Part shown: piece by piece, positions 42,097-50,184 of the stretch
Layout: each line of letters starts with the position of its first letter
How positions within the stretch are numbered: position 1 is the first letter of the stretch
Assembly: GCF_003236295.1 (NCBI RefSeq)
Contig: NZ_POTW01000028.1
Location: 1-64,000 of the forward strand
From: Jiangella anatolica
Lineage (GTDB): Bacteria; Actinomycetota; Actinomycetes; Jiangellales; Jiangellaceae
Length of the DNA stretch: 64,000 nucleotides
Direction of reading: 5' to 3'
Position numbers and translations under genes: made by a program
Notes under the pieces: model-generated
Database searches by the model: none
What the model saw: only the letters and a program-made list of their open reading frames with translations
What the model was told of the DNA's origin: nothing

Positions 42097-43671
42097 TTAC
42101 TGCTGGGCCTGACGGCGGTTCACCGCGACAGCGGCTGCCGCGCCGGCGAGCAGCAGGCCGGCGCCGACCAGCAGCAGCTGGCTCGACGCACCGGTGTCCG
42201 GCAGCTCGTCGCCGTCACCGGAGTCGTTCCCGGAGCCGTCCTCGGCGCCGTCCTCCGAGCCGTCGGTCTCGGTGCCGTCGGTCTCGGTGCCGTCGGTCTC
42301 GGTGCCGTCGACCTCGGTGCCGTCGACCTCGGTGCCCTCGACCTCGGTGCCCTCGACCTCGGTGCCCTCGACCTCGGTGCCCTCGACCTCGGTGCCCTCG
42401 ACCTCGGTGCCCTCGACCTCGGTGCCCTCGACCTCGGTGCCCTCGACCTCGGTGCCCTCGACCTCGGTACCTTCGACCTCGGTGCCCTCGACCTCGGTGC
42501 CCTCGACCTCGGTACCTTCGACCTCGGTGCCCTCGACCTCAGTACCTTCGACCTCGGTACCTTCGACCTCGGTGCCCTCGACCTCAGTACCTTCGACCTC
42601 GGTACCTTCGACCTCGGTGCCCTCGACCTCAGTACCTTCGACCTCGGTCTCGGTCTCGGTGCCGTCGACCTCGGCCTCGTCGCTGACGTTGCAGGCCTCG
42701 TAGTAGGCCTCCTGGCTGCCGATCAGGGCGTTGATCGGGCCCTGCCACAGCCACGGCAGCACGCACGCGTCGTTGAGGACGTTGATGCTCCCGCTGTCGC
42801 TCTCCGCGGCGACGAGGCTGCTCAGGAGGTCCGTCGACGGCGCGTCGGCGCCGCTGCAGGCGGTGTAGTGGGCCGACTGCGAGCCCAGCACCGCGTTGAT
42901 CGGACCCTGCCACATCCACGGGGCGGCGCAGGCGTTGTTCAGCAGGTTGACACCGTCGCCGGTCAGCGTGCCGTCGCTGTTGCAGGCGGCGTAGTGCGCG
43001 GACTGACCGTCGCTGAACCCGTTGACCGGGCCCTGCCACAGCCACGGCAGCGCGCAGGCGTTGTTGCCCACGTTGAGGCCGTCGCCGTAGGTGGTGCCGT
43101 CACTGTTGCAGGCGACGTAGGTGGCCTCCTGGCCCTCGACGAACACGTTCGCCGGGCCCTGCCACAGCCACGGCAGAGCGCACGCGCCGTTCAGCACGTT
43201 GATGCCGTCGCCGTACGTGGTCTCTTCGGTGTTGCAGACCACGTAGTAGGCCGCCTGGTCCTCCGTCGCGCCGTTGGCCGGACCCTGCCAGAGCCAGGGC
43301 GCCGCGCAGGCGTTGTTGAGGACATTGATGCCATCGCCGTACGAGTCGGCCCCGTTGTTCAGGACGTTGATCCCGTCACCGATGGCAATGCCGGTGTTGC
43401 CGTTGCAGGCTTCGTAGTAGGCCTCCTGCCCACCGACGAAGATGTTGAACGGGCCCTGCCAGAGCCAGGGCAGCGCGCAGATGCTGTTGCCGACCTCGAT
43501 GTCACCGAGGCCGAGCGTGTCGAGCAGGCCGTTGGCCTCGTCGACGCTGGTGATCTCGGTGGGGAGCTCGAGGTTCTTCCCCTCCTCGGCCGTGGCCGCC
43601 GGCACGCTCAGGGCGAAACAGGCGGCGAGCGCGGCGCCGGCCACAACGGCGCCACGCAGCACTGTCTTCAA
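42097..43671 (-). CDS. Long LPXTG-anchored WQGP-repeat surface protein (novel family)
   Basis: A 524-residue surface protein. Signal peptide about 1-28 ([20 protein letters not shown] ... PAATA). Six WQGP repeats at about 61-327, each C-x2-PW-x-WQGP-x-N-x5-Q-x3-Y-x2-C with cysteines at 65/89, 122/146, 164/188, 206/230, 248/272 and 303/327, linked by YGDGINVLN-type spacers. Then about 25 acidic pentapeptides (EVEGT, later [10 protein letters not shown]) form a wall-spanning stalk, followed by LPDTG at 490-494, a membrane helix and an RR tail, a complete sortase signal. The TTG at 43671 is chosen because it aligns with [12 protein letters not shown] of the short paralogue and has GAGGAG seven bases ahead; GTG 43674 is the alternative. 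No sortase is in the window. Confidence 0.85.
   Translation of the reverse strand: MKTVLRGAVVAGAALAACFALSVPAATAEEGKNLELPTEITSVDEANGLLDTLGLGDIEVGNSICALPWLWQGPFNIFVGGQEAYYEACNGNTGIAIGDGINVLNNGADSYGDGINVLNNACAAPWLWQGPANGATEDQAAYYVVCNTEETTYGDGINVLNGACALPWLWQGPANVFVEGQEATYVACNSDGTTYGDGLNVGNNACALPWLWQGPVNGFSDGQSAHYAACNSDGTLTGDGVNLLNNACAAPWMWQGPINAVLGSQSAHYTACSGADAPSTDLLSSLVAAESDSGSINVLNDACVLPWLWQGPINALIGSQEAYYEACNVSDEAEVDGTETETEVEGTEVEGTEVEGTEVEGTEVEGTEVEGTEVEGTEVEGTEVEGTEVEGTEVEGTEVEGTEVEGTEVEGTEVEGTEVEGTEVEGTEVEGTEVEGTEVEGTEVEGTEVDGTEVDGTETDGTETDGTETDGSEDGAEDGSGNDSGDGDELPDTGASSQLLLVGAGLLLAGAAAAVAVNRRQAQQ
42271..42645. repeat. 15-bp tandem repeat, 25 units, encoding the EVEGT stalk
   Basis: Twenty-five head-to-tail 15-base units of the type GGTGCCCTCGACCTC (plus strand), with third-base variants GGTACCTTCGACCTC and AGTACCTTCGACCTC clustered at 42466-42645 and GGTGCCGTCGGTCTC at the other end. 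All six frames are open across it, which explains the long opposite-strand ORFs. The unit number is likely to vary between strains. Confidence 0.92.
42688..43491 (-). repeat. Six-unit WQGP protein-repeat region
   Basis: Codes for six ~30-residue units separated by 7-25-residue spacers. Bases are conserved as well as residues (TGGCAGGGCCC on the coding strand in most units), pointing to duplication within the gene. Confidence 0.85.
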
Positions 43672-43746
43672 CACAATTCTCCTCAAATCATTCGAAAGGT
43701 CTTTCCCAAGGCAACCTGTTTTCTGGGTGCCCGCCAGGGAGTACAT

Positions 43747-43771
43747 TTGACGCCCTGGCCAGGAGTGTCAA
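43747..43771 (-). promoter_or_regulatory. TTGAC-N15-GTCAA dyad upstream of the long WQGP-repeat gene
   Basis: TTGAC at 43747-43751 and GTCAA at 43767-43771 in palindromic arrangement; read on the minus strand it is again TTGACA followed by GTCAAA. Same spacing and same distance to the gene as at 37520-37544. Confidence 0.6.
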
Positions 43772-43876
43772 GGTACTCTACTAAAGGTCAATCATCTAGG
43801 TGACATACCGGTGACAGTGGTTTTCTGAATACCCTTTGTGCCCGAATTGGCCGACAGCGTCTGCAATGATTGTTCT

Positions 43877-44581
43877 GTGCGCCGTGACGTGATCCCGAGC
43901 CCGAACATCTGGCACCATCCGGACGTCTACGAAATCGAGAACCGCGGGGTCGATCCCGGCGGTGTCATCGAGGCCGCGATGCTGGGCATCCACGACTGGG
44001 CCGGCCTCGAGGTCCTCGACGTCGGCTGCGGCGCCGGCTTCCACCTCCCCCGGTTCGCCGCGTCGGCCCGCCGGGTCGTCGGCGTCGAGCCGCACCCGCC
44101 ACTGGTGCGCCGGGCGCAGGCGCGGGTCGCCGCGCTGCCGGCCGCGGTCCGCTCCCGCATCACCGTCGTGCGCGGCAAGGCCCAGCAACTGCCGCTCCCG
44201 CCGGCCTCGGTCGACGTCGTGCATGCGCGGTGGGCCTACTTCTTCGGCCCGGGCTGCGAGCCCGGCCTCGCCGAGCTGTCCCGGGTGGTGCGGCACGGCG
44301 GCACCGCGTTCGTCATCGACAACGACGCCACCCGCTCGACCTTCGGCCGCTGGTTCCGCACCGCGCTGCCGAAGTACGACCCCGAGGCGGTGGAGCGCTT
44401 CTGGGCCCGCCAGGGCTGGCACCGCGAACCGCTGACGATGCGCTGGGAGCTGCCCGACCGCGCCGCCTTCGAGGCCGTCGTCCGCATCGAGTTCGACCCG
44501 GCGAACGCCGACGCCATCCTCGCCGAGCACGCCGGCAGCTCCGTCGACTACGCCGTGAACCTCTTCTGGCGCCGCTTCTGA
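43877..44581 (+). CDS. SAM-dependent class I methyltransferase
   Basis: A 234-residue Rossmann methyltransferase. Motif I is LEVLDVGCGAGFHLPRF, the acidic residue of motif II is in VVGVEPHPPLVR, and motif post-II is VRGKAQQLPLPPASVDVVHA. The aromatic-rich C-terminal part may bind the substrate, which is unknown. GTG 43877 (RRDVIPSPNIWHHPDVYE) is chosen because AATGAT, a possible -10 element, ends eight bases ahead, giving a leaderless message. A GTG at 43838 would add 13 residues. Confidence 0.88.
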   Translation: MRRDVIPSPNIWHHPDVYEIENRGVDPGGVIEAAMLGIHDWAGLEVLDVGCGAGFHLPRFAASARRVVGVEPHPPLVRRAQARVAALPAAVRSRITVVRGKAQQLPLPPASVDVVHARWAYFFGPGCEPGLAELSRVVRHGGTAFVIDNDATRSTFGRWFRTALPKYDPEAVERFWARQGWHREPLTMRWELPDRAAFEAVVRIEFDPANADAILAEHAGSSVDYAVNLFWRRF

Positions 44582-44616
44582 GGCCGTTGTCGGTGCGGCC
44601 GACTAGCGTTCGTGCC

Positions 44617-46008
44617 ATGGCGAAGGCGAAGACGACCGCCCCGGTGTTCCGGTGCTCGGAGTGCGGCTGGTCCACGGTCAAGTGGGTCGGCCGGTGCGGC
44701 GAGTGCCAGGCGTGGGGGACGGTCGAGCAGGCCGGCGCGGCGAAGGCCGGCGTCACGGCGGCGGGACCCGTCACCGAGGCGGCGCGGCCGATCGGCTCGG
44801 TCGCCATCGAGGCGGCCCGGTCCCGGCCGACCGGCGTCGGCGAGTTCGACCGGGCGCTGGGCGGCGGGCTGGTGCAGGGCGCTGTGATCCTGCTGGCCGG
44901 CGAGCCGGGCGTCGGGAAGTCGACGCTGCTGCTCGACGTGACGGCGCGGTGGGCGCACGAGGCGGGCCAGGCGCTCTACGTCACCGGCGAGGAGTCCGCG
45001 GCGCAGGTACGGCTGCGGGCCGAGCGCATCGGCGCGGTCGCCGACCACCTGTACCTGGCCGCCGAGACCGACCTGTCGGCCGTCCTCGGGCACATCGACG
45101 AGGTGCGGCCGACGCTGCTGGTGCTCGACTCGGTGCAGACGGTGTCCAGCCCGGCCGTCGACGGCGCGGCGGGCGGCGTCACGCAGGTCCGCGAGGTGGC
45201 GGCGTCGCTGATCCGGGTGGCGAAGGACCGCGGCATCGCGACGATCCTGGTCGGCCATGTCACCAAGGACGGCAGCATCGCGGGGCCGCGGGTGCTGGAG
45301 CACCTGGTCGACGTCGTGCTGCACTTCGAGGGCGACCGGCACTCGCGGCTGCGACTGGTGCGCACGGTGAAGAACCGGTTCGGCCCGGCCGACGAGGTCG
45401 GCTGCTTCGACCTGACCGACACCGGCATCTCGTCGCTGGCCGACCCCACCGGGCTGTTCCTGAGCCGGCACGCCACGCCGGTGCCCGGCACCTGCATCAC
45501 GGTGACGCTGGAGGGCCGGCGGCCGCTGCTGGGCGAGGTGCAGGCGCTGGTGGCGGCGTCGGCGCTGGCCACGCCGCGGCGGGCGAACAGCGGGCTGGAC
45601 TCGTCCCGGGTGGCCATGGTGCTGGCGGTGCTGGAGCGACGCGGCCAGGTGCGGCTGAGCAACAGCGACGTGTACACGTCCACCGTCGGCGGGGCGAAGC
45701 TGTCCGAGCCGTCCACCGATCTGGCGCTGCTGCTGGCAGTGGCCAGCGCGGCGTCGGGCACACCGCTGCCGGCCGGGCTGACGGCGCTCGGCGAGGTCGG
45801 CCTGGCCGGCGAGATCCGCCGGGTGTCCGGCCTGAACCGGCGGCTGGCCGAGGCCGAGCGCATGGGGTTCACGACGGCGCTGGTGCCGGCCGACCCCGGC
45901 CCGGTCCCCGGCGGCATCCGCGTCGTCGAGGTCACCGACGTGGGGCAGGCGCTGGCGGCGTCCGGCCGCAATGCCGGATTGGCCGCGGATTCGCCCCAGC
46001 GCACCTGA
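44617..46008 (+). CDS. radA: DNA repair protein RadA (Sms)
   Basis: A 463-residue RecA-like helicase involved in branch migration during homologous recombination. It has the N-terminal zinc finger CSECGW/CGEC (Cys13, 16, 27, 30), Walker A LAGEPGVGKSTLL with Lys101, the RadA-specific KNRFG motif near residue 250, and a C-terminal Lon-protease-like domain (GEIRRVSGLNRRLAEA). RadA is known to bind and modulate DisA, whose gene follows 120 bases downstream. Confidence 0.95.
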   Translation: MAKAKTTAPVFRCSECGWSTVKWVGRCGECQAWGTVEQAGAAKAGVTAAGPVTEAARPIGSVAIEAARSRPTGVGEFDRALGGGLVQGAVILLAGEPGVGKSTLLLDVTARWAHEAGQALYVTGEESAAQVRLRAERIGAVADHLYLAAETDLSAVLGHIDEVRPTLLVLDSVQTVSSPAVDGAAGGVTQVREVAASLIRVAKDRGIATILVGHVTKDGSIAGPRVLEHLVDVVLHFEGDRHSRLRLVRTVKNRFGPADEVGCFDLTDTGISSLADPTGLFLSRHATPVPGTCITVTLEGRRPLLGEVQALVAASALATPRRANSGLDSSRVAMVLAVLERRGQVRLSNSDVYTSTVGGAKLSEPSTDLALLLAVASAASGTPLPAGLTALGEVGLAGEIRRVSGLNRRLAEAERMGFTTALVPADPGPVPGGIRVVEVTDVGQALAASGRNAGLAADSPQRT

Positions 46009-46128
46009 ATCGTTGCGTGGTATTGACGTGATCGCGGCAGCGCAGCGGCACTTCACGCCCTAGACTGTTCTATCCAGCGTCGTCCGCCGTCCCACGCCGG
46101 GCGGGCGTCGCGCGATCGTACACTGTTC

Positions 46129-47256
46129 ATGAGAAGCCGTTCGGGTCACGACAGGGGTCACGTGCAAGGCATCGATCGAGCCGGCGCCGACGCGAAACTG
46201 CGCCTGGCTCTGGCAGCGGTGGCGCCCGGCACTGCGCTGCGCGAGGGTCTGGAGCGGATCCTGCGCGGGCGCACCGGCGCCCTGGTCGTGCTCGGCTACG
46301 ACAAGACCATCGAGGCCATGTCGACCGGCGGGTTCAGCCTGGACGTCGAGTTCAGCGCCACCCGGCTGCGCGAGCTGGCCAAGATGGACGGCGCGATCGT
46401 CGTCGACCGCGACTGCACCAAGATCCTCAAGTGCGCCACCCAGCTGGTGCCCGACCCGTCCATCCCGACGACGGAGTCCGGCACCCGGCACCGCACGGCC
46501 GAGCGGGTGGCCAAGCAGACCGGCTTCCCGGTCATCTCGGTCAGCCAGTCGATGCGGATCGTCGCGATCTACGTCGACGACATCCGCTACGTGCTCGAGG
46601 ACGCCGGGCAGATCCTGTCCCGCGCGAACCAGGCGCTGGCCACGCTGGAGCGGTACAAGCTGCGGCTGGACGAGGTGTCGGGCACGCTGTCGGCGCTCGA
46701 GATCGAGGACCTCGTCACCGTCCGCGACGTCGTCTCGGTGGCGCAGCGGCTGGAGATGGTCCGGCGCATCTCGGTGGAGATCGACGGCTACGTCGTCGAG
46801 CTCGGCACCGACGGCCGGCTGCTCAGCCTGCAGCTCGACGAGCTCGTCGCCGGCGTCGACTCCGACCGTGAACTGGTGATACGCGACTACCTGCCGGCGC
46901 CGTCCGGGCGCCGCAAGCGCAGCCTGGGCGAGGCGATCAGCGCGCTGGACACGCTGTCCGGCACCGACCTGCTCGACCTCGGCGCGGTGGCCCGGGCGCT
47001 GGGCTTCCCCGGCGGCGGCGAGCAGCTCGACGCGGCGGTGAGCCCGCGTGGGTTCCGGCTGCTGGCCCGAGTGCCGCGGCTGCCCGACAGCGTCATCGAT
47101 CGGCTGGTCGAGCACTTCGGCGGGCTGCAGAAGCTGCTGGCCGCCAGCGTCGACGACCTCCAGGCCGTCGAGGGCGTCGGTGAGTCCCGCGCCCGCAGCG
47201 TCCGCGAGGGCCTGTCGCGGCTGGCGGAGTCCAGCATCCTCGAACGCTACGTCTGA
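46129..47256 (+). CDS. disA: DNA integrity scanning protein DisA (diadenylate cyclase)
   Basis: Makes cyclic di-AMP from two ATP while scanning DNA for branched structures. The 375-residue protein has the DAC-domain motifs DGA at 87-89 ([11 protein letters not shown]) and RHR at 120-122 ([17 protein letters not shown]), a linker, and a C-terminal helix-hairpin-helix part ([19 protein letters not shown]). TACACT, a -10-like box, lies five bases before the ATG at 46129, so the GTG at 46162 may be the real start. radA is upstream and mutY is four bases downstream, a genome-stability cluster. Confidence 0.95.
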   Translation: MRSRSGHDRGHVQGIDRAGADAKLRLALAAVAPGTALREGLERILRGRTGALVVLGYDKTIEAMSTGGFSLDVEFSATRLRELAKMDGAIVVDRDCTKILKCATQLVPDPSIPTTESGTRHRTAERVAKQTGFPVISVSQSMRIVAIYVDDIRYVLEDAGQILSRANQALATLERYKLRLDEVSGTLSALEIEDLVTVRDVVSVAQRLEMVRRISVEIDGYVVELGTDGRLLSLQLDELVAGVDSDRELVIRDYLPAPSGRRKRSLGEAISALDTLSGTDLLDLGAVARALGFPGGGEQLDAAVSPRGFRLLARVPRLPDSVIDRLVEHFGGLQKLLAASVDDLQAVEGVGESRARSVREGLSRLAESSILERYV

Positions 47257-47261
47257 TCCGG

Positions 47262-48131
47262 GTGCACGCCGCCGTCCTGTCCTGGTACGCCGCGAACGCC
47301 CGCGAGCTGCCGTGGCGCGCGCCGGACCGGACGCCGTGGGGTGTGCTGGTCAGCGAGATCATGCTGCAGCAGACTCCGGTCGTGCGGGTGCAGCCGGTGT
47401 GGCACGAGTGGCTGCGCCGCTGGCCGCGGCCGGCCGACCTGGCCGCGGAGGCGCCGGGCGAGGCGATCCGGGCGTGGGGCCGGCTCGGCTACCCTCGGCG
47501 AGCGCTGCGCCTGCACGCGGCGGCGACGGCGATCGTCGAACGCCACGACGGCGCGGTCCCGGCCACGTACGACGAGCTGATCGAGCTGCCCGGCATCGGC
47601 GACTACACCGCCGCGGCGGTGGCGTCCTTCGCGTTCGGCGCCCGCCACCCCGTCCTCGACACCAACGTCCGCCGCGTCCTCGCCCGCGCCGTCGCCGGCA
47701 CCCAGTACCCGCCCACAGCGCCGACGGCCGCCGAACGACGACGGGCGGAGGAGCTCCTCCCCGACGAGCAGACAGCACCGACGTGGGCCGTCGCCGTCAT
47801 GGAGCTCGGCGCACTGATCTGCACCGCCAAGACCCCACGGTGCGGCACCTGCCCCATCGCAACGGTCTGCGCCTGGCGACTGGCCGGCTCCCCGCCCGAC
47901 GACGGCCCCCCGCGCCGCGGCCAACCCTGGCACGGCACCGACCGCCAAGCCCGCGGCCGCCTGCTAGCGGTACTCCGCGAGTCCACCGATCCCGTGCCCA
48001 AACACCAACTGGACACGGCGTGGCCCGAGTCGATCCAACGTGAGCGCGCCCTCGACGCACTGGTAGCCGACGGCCTCGTAGAGCCCTTAGACGGCGACCT
48101 CTTCCGCCTCCCCACCACCACGGCGAACTAG
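47262..48131 (+). CDS. mutY: A/G-specific adenine glycosylase (MutY)
   Basis: Removes adenine opposite 8-oxoguanine. The 289-residue protein has the catalytic Glu32 in VSEIMLQQTPV, the helix-hairpin-helix LPGIGDYTAAAV, the catalytic Asp in VLDTNVRRVLA and the four-cysteine iron-sulfur cluster CTAKTPRCGTCPIATVC. It is shorter than enterobacterial MutY because the C-terminal 8-oxoG-recognition domain is reduced, as in many actinobacteria. It follows disA with a 5-base gap and is closed by a strong hairpin at 48181-48229. Confidence 0.94.
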   Translation: MHAAVLSWYAANARELPWRAPDRTPWGVLVSEIMLQQTPVVRVQPVWHEWLRRWPRPADLAAEAPGEAIRAWGRLGYPRRALRLHAAATAIVERHDGAVPATYDELIELPGIGDYTAAAVASFAFGARHPVLDTNVRRVLARAVAGTQYPPTAPTAAERRRAEELLPDEQTAPTWAVAVMELGALICTAKTPRCGTCPIATVCAWRLAGSPPDDGPPRRGQPWHGTDRQARGRLLAVLRESTDPVPKHQLDTAWPESIQRERALDALVADGLVEPLDGDLFRLPTTTAN

Positions 48132-48180
48132 GGCGGTCCAGCGGAGAGCGCTGCGCCGGCCAACAGCCCACAGCACCCGA

Positions 48181-48229
48181 GGAGGGGGGCGGTGGGTGCG
48201 GAGCCGGCGCAGCACCCACCGCCCCCTCC
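48181..48229 (+). terminator. mutY terminator hairpin
   Basis: GGAGGGGGGCGGTGGGTGC (48181-48199) pairs with GCACCCACCGCCCCCTCC (48212-48229) with one bulged G and a short loop. It lies 50 bases after the mutY stop. The 14-mer CCGGCGCAGCACCC is repeated at the hairpin and about 48 bases later. Confidence 0.8.
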
Positions 48230-48358
48230 GCCAGACAGCGGACCCAGCCGGCGCAGCACCCGGCGTGACCACCCTTGACCGCCGATAATCATTTCGCTAC
48301 CGTCCCGCCCAAGCTGGATCGCTGAAAACGGCAACCGCCCATCCCCGGGGAGGCACTC

Positions 48359-50161
48359 ATGCCCGTGATTCACCGTCGCAGCTTTCTCCGCGCCGCCGCG
48401 GCGACCGGCGCGATCCTGTTCGTGGCGCCGCGGGCGGCCGCCGACGAGGAGGTGGACACGAGCTGGGTCGAGGAGCACCTGGCCCGAATGACGCTGGAGC
48501 AGAAGGTCGGCCAGTTGTTCGTGGTCCAGGTGTACGGCGCCGAGGCGGACACTGTCACGGCGGCGCAGCGGGCCAGCAACCTGGCCGCGTACGGCGTCGG
48601 GACCCCGGCCGAAGTGGTGCGGAAGTACCATCTCGGCGGCGTCATCTACTTCGCCTGGGCGGGCAACGTGAACGCGCCGGAGCAGATCGCCCGGCTCTCC
48701 AACGACCTGCAGCGGACGGCGACGGGCGACGGCGGGCCGCCGCTGCTGATCAGCGCCGACCAGGAGACCGGCATCGTCGCCCGGATGCCGGCGCCGGCGA
48801 CCCAGTTCCCCGGCGCCCAGGCCCTCGCGGCCGCCGGCAGCACGAACGCCGCCCGCGAGGCGGCCCGGATCACCGCCCGCGAGCTGCGCGCCGTCGGCAT
48901 CAACCAGAACTTCGCCCCGGTGGCCGACGTGAACATCAACGCCGGCAACCCCGTGATCGGCGTGCGCAGCTTCAGCTCCGACCCGGCGATCGCCGCGGAG
49001 TACGTCGCGGCACAGGTGGCCGGCTACCAGCACGGCGAGGGCGTCGCGGCCGCGGCCAAGCACTTCCCCGGCCACGGTGACACGACGACGGACAGCCACT
49101 ACGGCGTCCCGGAGATCGACCACACCCGGCAGGAGTGGGAGACGATCGACGCGCCGCCGTTCCGGGCCGCGATCGAGGCCGGCATCGACGTGATCATGAC
49201 CGCGCACATCGTCGTCGAGAGCCTCGACCCGACCGGCGTGCCGGCGACGCTGTCCGAGCCGATCATCGGCGGGCTGCTCCGCGGCGAGCTCGGCTACGAC
49301 GGAGTCGTGATCACCGACGCGCTCAACATGGAGGGCGTGCGCCAGGGCTTCGGCCCGGCCCGGGTCCCGGTGCTGGCGCTGCTGGCCGGCGTCGACCAGC
49401 TGCTGGTCCCGAAGGACGGCGACATGGACGTCATGTACCAGGCGGTGCTGCAGGCGGTCCTCGCCGGCGAGATCGACGAGGAGCGGCTGGACCGCAGCGT
49501 CGAGCGGATCCTGACGCTGAAGCTCAAGCGCGGCCTCACCGGCGAGGCGCAGGTCGACGTCGGCCGGGTGCCCCGTGTCGTCGGCATCCGGGCGCACCAG
49601 GTCGCCTCGCAGCGGATCACCGACCCGACCGTCACGGCGCTGCGCAACACCGGCCCGGGCGGCGCCGCCATCCTGCCGGTGAGCCCCACGAGCCGGGTCA
49701 ACGTCGTCACGGCGAACACCGCCGCCGGCAACGACCTCGCCGCGGCGCTGCGCGACCAGGGGGCGACGGCGACCGTCCAGGCCGTCGGCACGCGGCCCAG
49801 CGACGCCGCGATCGCCGCCGCCGTCCAGGCCACCGCCGCGAACGACCTCACCGTCGTCATCACGTCGAACGCCTGGGACATCGTGACGACGGACCCGGAG
49901 GGCCGGCAGCGCCGCCTGGTCGCCGAGCTGGCCGCCACCGGGCGCCCGGTCGTCGCCGTCGCCGTGCGCAACGCCTACGACGTCGCCTACCTGCCGGAGA
50001 CCGCCGGGTTCCTCGCCGCCTACTCGTCGACGACGGTGTCGATGCGCAGCGTCGCGACGGTGCTGACCGGCACGATCCCACCGGAGGGACGGCTGCCGGT
50101 CGTCGTGCCGGCCGCCGACGGCAGCGTGCTCTACCCGGTCGGCCACGGCCTCACCTGGTGA
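48359..50161 (+). CDS. nagZ: Exported GH3 beta-N-acetylglucosaminidase (NagZ-like)
   Basis: A 600-residue glycoside hydrolase family 3 enzyme. A twin-arginine signal (HRRSFLRAAAATG) precedes the barrel. The catalytic His-Asp loop KHFPGHGDTTTDSH and the nucleophile region VVITDALNMEGV mark the NagZ branch, which releases GlcNAc from peptidoglycan fragments. A second alpha/beta domain covers about 400-600. Together with the two downstream genes it forms a muropeptide-degrading set. ATG 48359 has a GGGGAGG site. Confidence 0.9.
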   Translation: MPVIHRRSFLRAAAATGAILFVAPRAAADEEVDTSWVEEHLARMTLEQKVGQLFVVQVYGAEADTVTAAQRASNLAAYGVGTPAEVVRKYHLGGVIYFAWAGNVNAPEQIARLSNDLQRTATGDGGPPLLISADQETGIVARMPAPATQFPGAQALAAAGSTNAAREAARITARELRAVGINQNFAPVADVNINAGNPVIGVRSFSSDPAIAAEYVAAQVAGYQHGEGVAAAAKHFPGHGDTTTDSHYGVPEIDHTRQEWETIDAPPFRAAIEAGIDVIMTAHIVVESLDPTGVPATLSEPIIGGLLRGELGYDGVVITDALNMEGVRQGFGPARVPVLALLAGVDQLLVPKDGDMDVMYQAVLQAVLAGEIDEERLDRSVERILTLKLKRGLTGEAQVDVGRVPRVVGIRAHQVASQRITDPTVTALRNTGPGGAAILPVSPTSRVNVVTANTAAGNDLAAALRDQGATATVQAVGTRPSDAAIAAAVQATAANDLTVVITSNAWDIVTTDPEGRQRRLVAELAATGRPVVAVAVRNAYDVAYLPETAGFLAAYSSTTVSMRSVATVLTGTIPPEGRLPVVVPAADGSVLYPVGHGLTW

Positions 50162-50184
50162 CCCCGACAACCCGAGGAGCCCTC

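Noticed and set aside
42271-42645. Possible CRISPR array
   Set aside because: The units are contiguous 15-mers without spacers, coding for a pentapeptide. No cas genes are present, and no CRISPR array was seen elsewhere.
42194-42703. Plus-strand SVPSTS repeat ORF, looking like a serine-rich mucin-type protein
   Set aside because: Another frame of the same tandem repeat, with no ribosome site or export signal.
41920-43803. Plus-strand ORF of 627 codons with [10 protein letters not shown]-type repeats opposite the long WQGP gene
   Set aside because: It is the antisense reading of the 15-bp tandem repeat, which keeps all frames open. The minus strand has a signal peptide, repeats and sortase signal, so the plus frame is a shadow.
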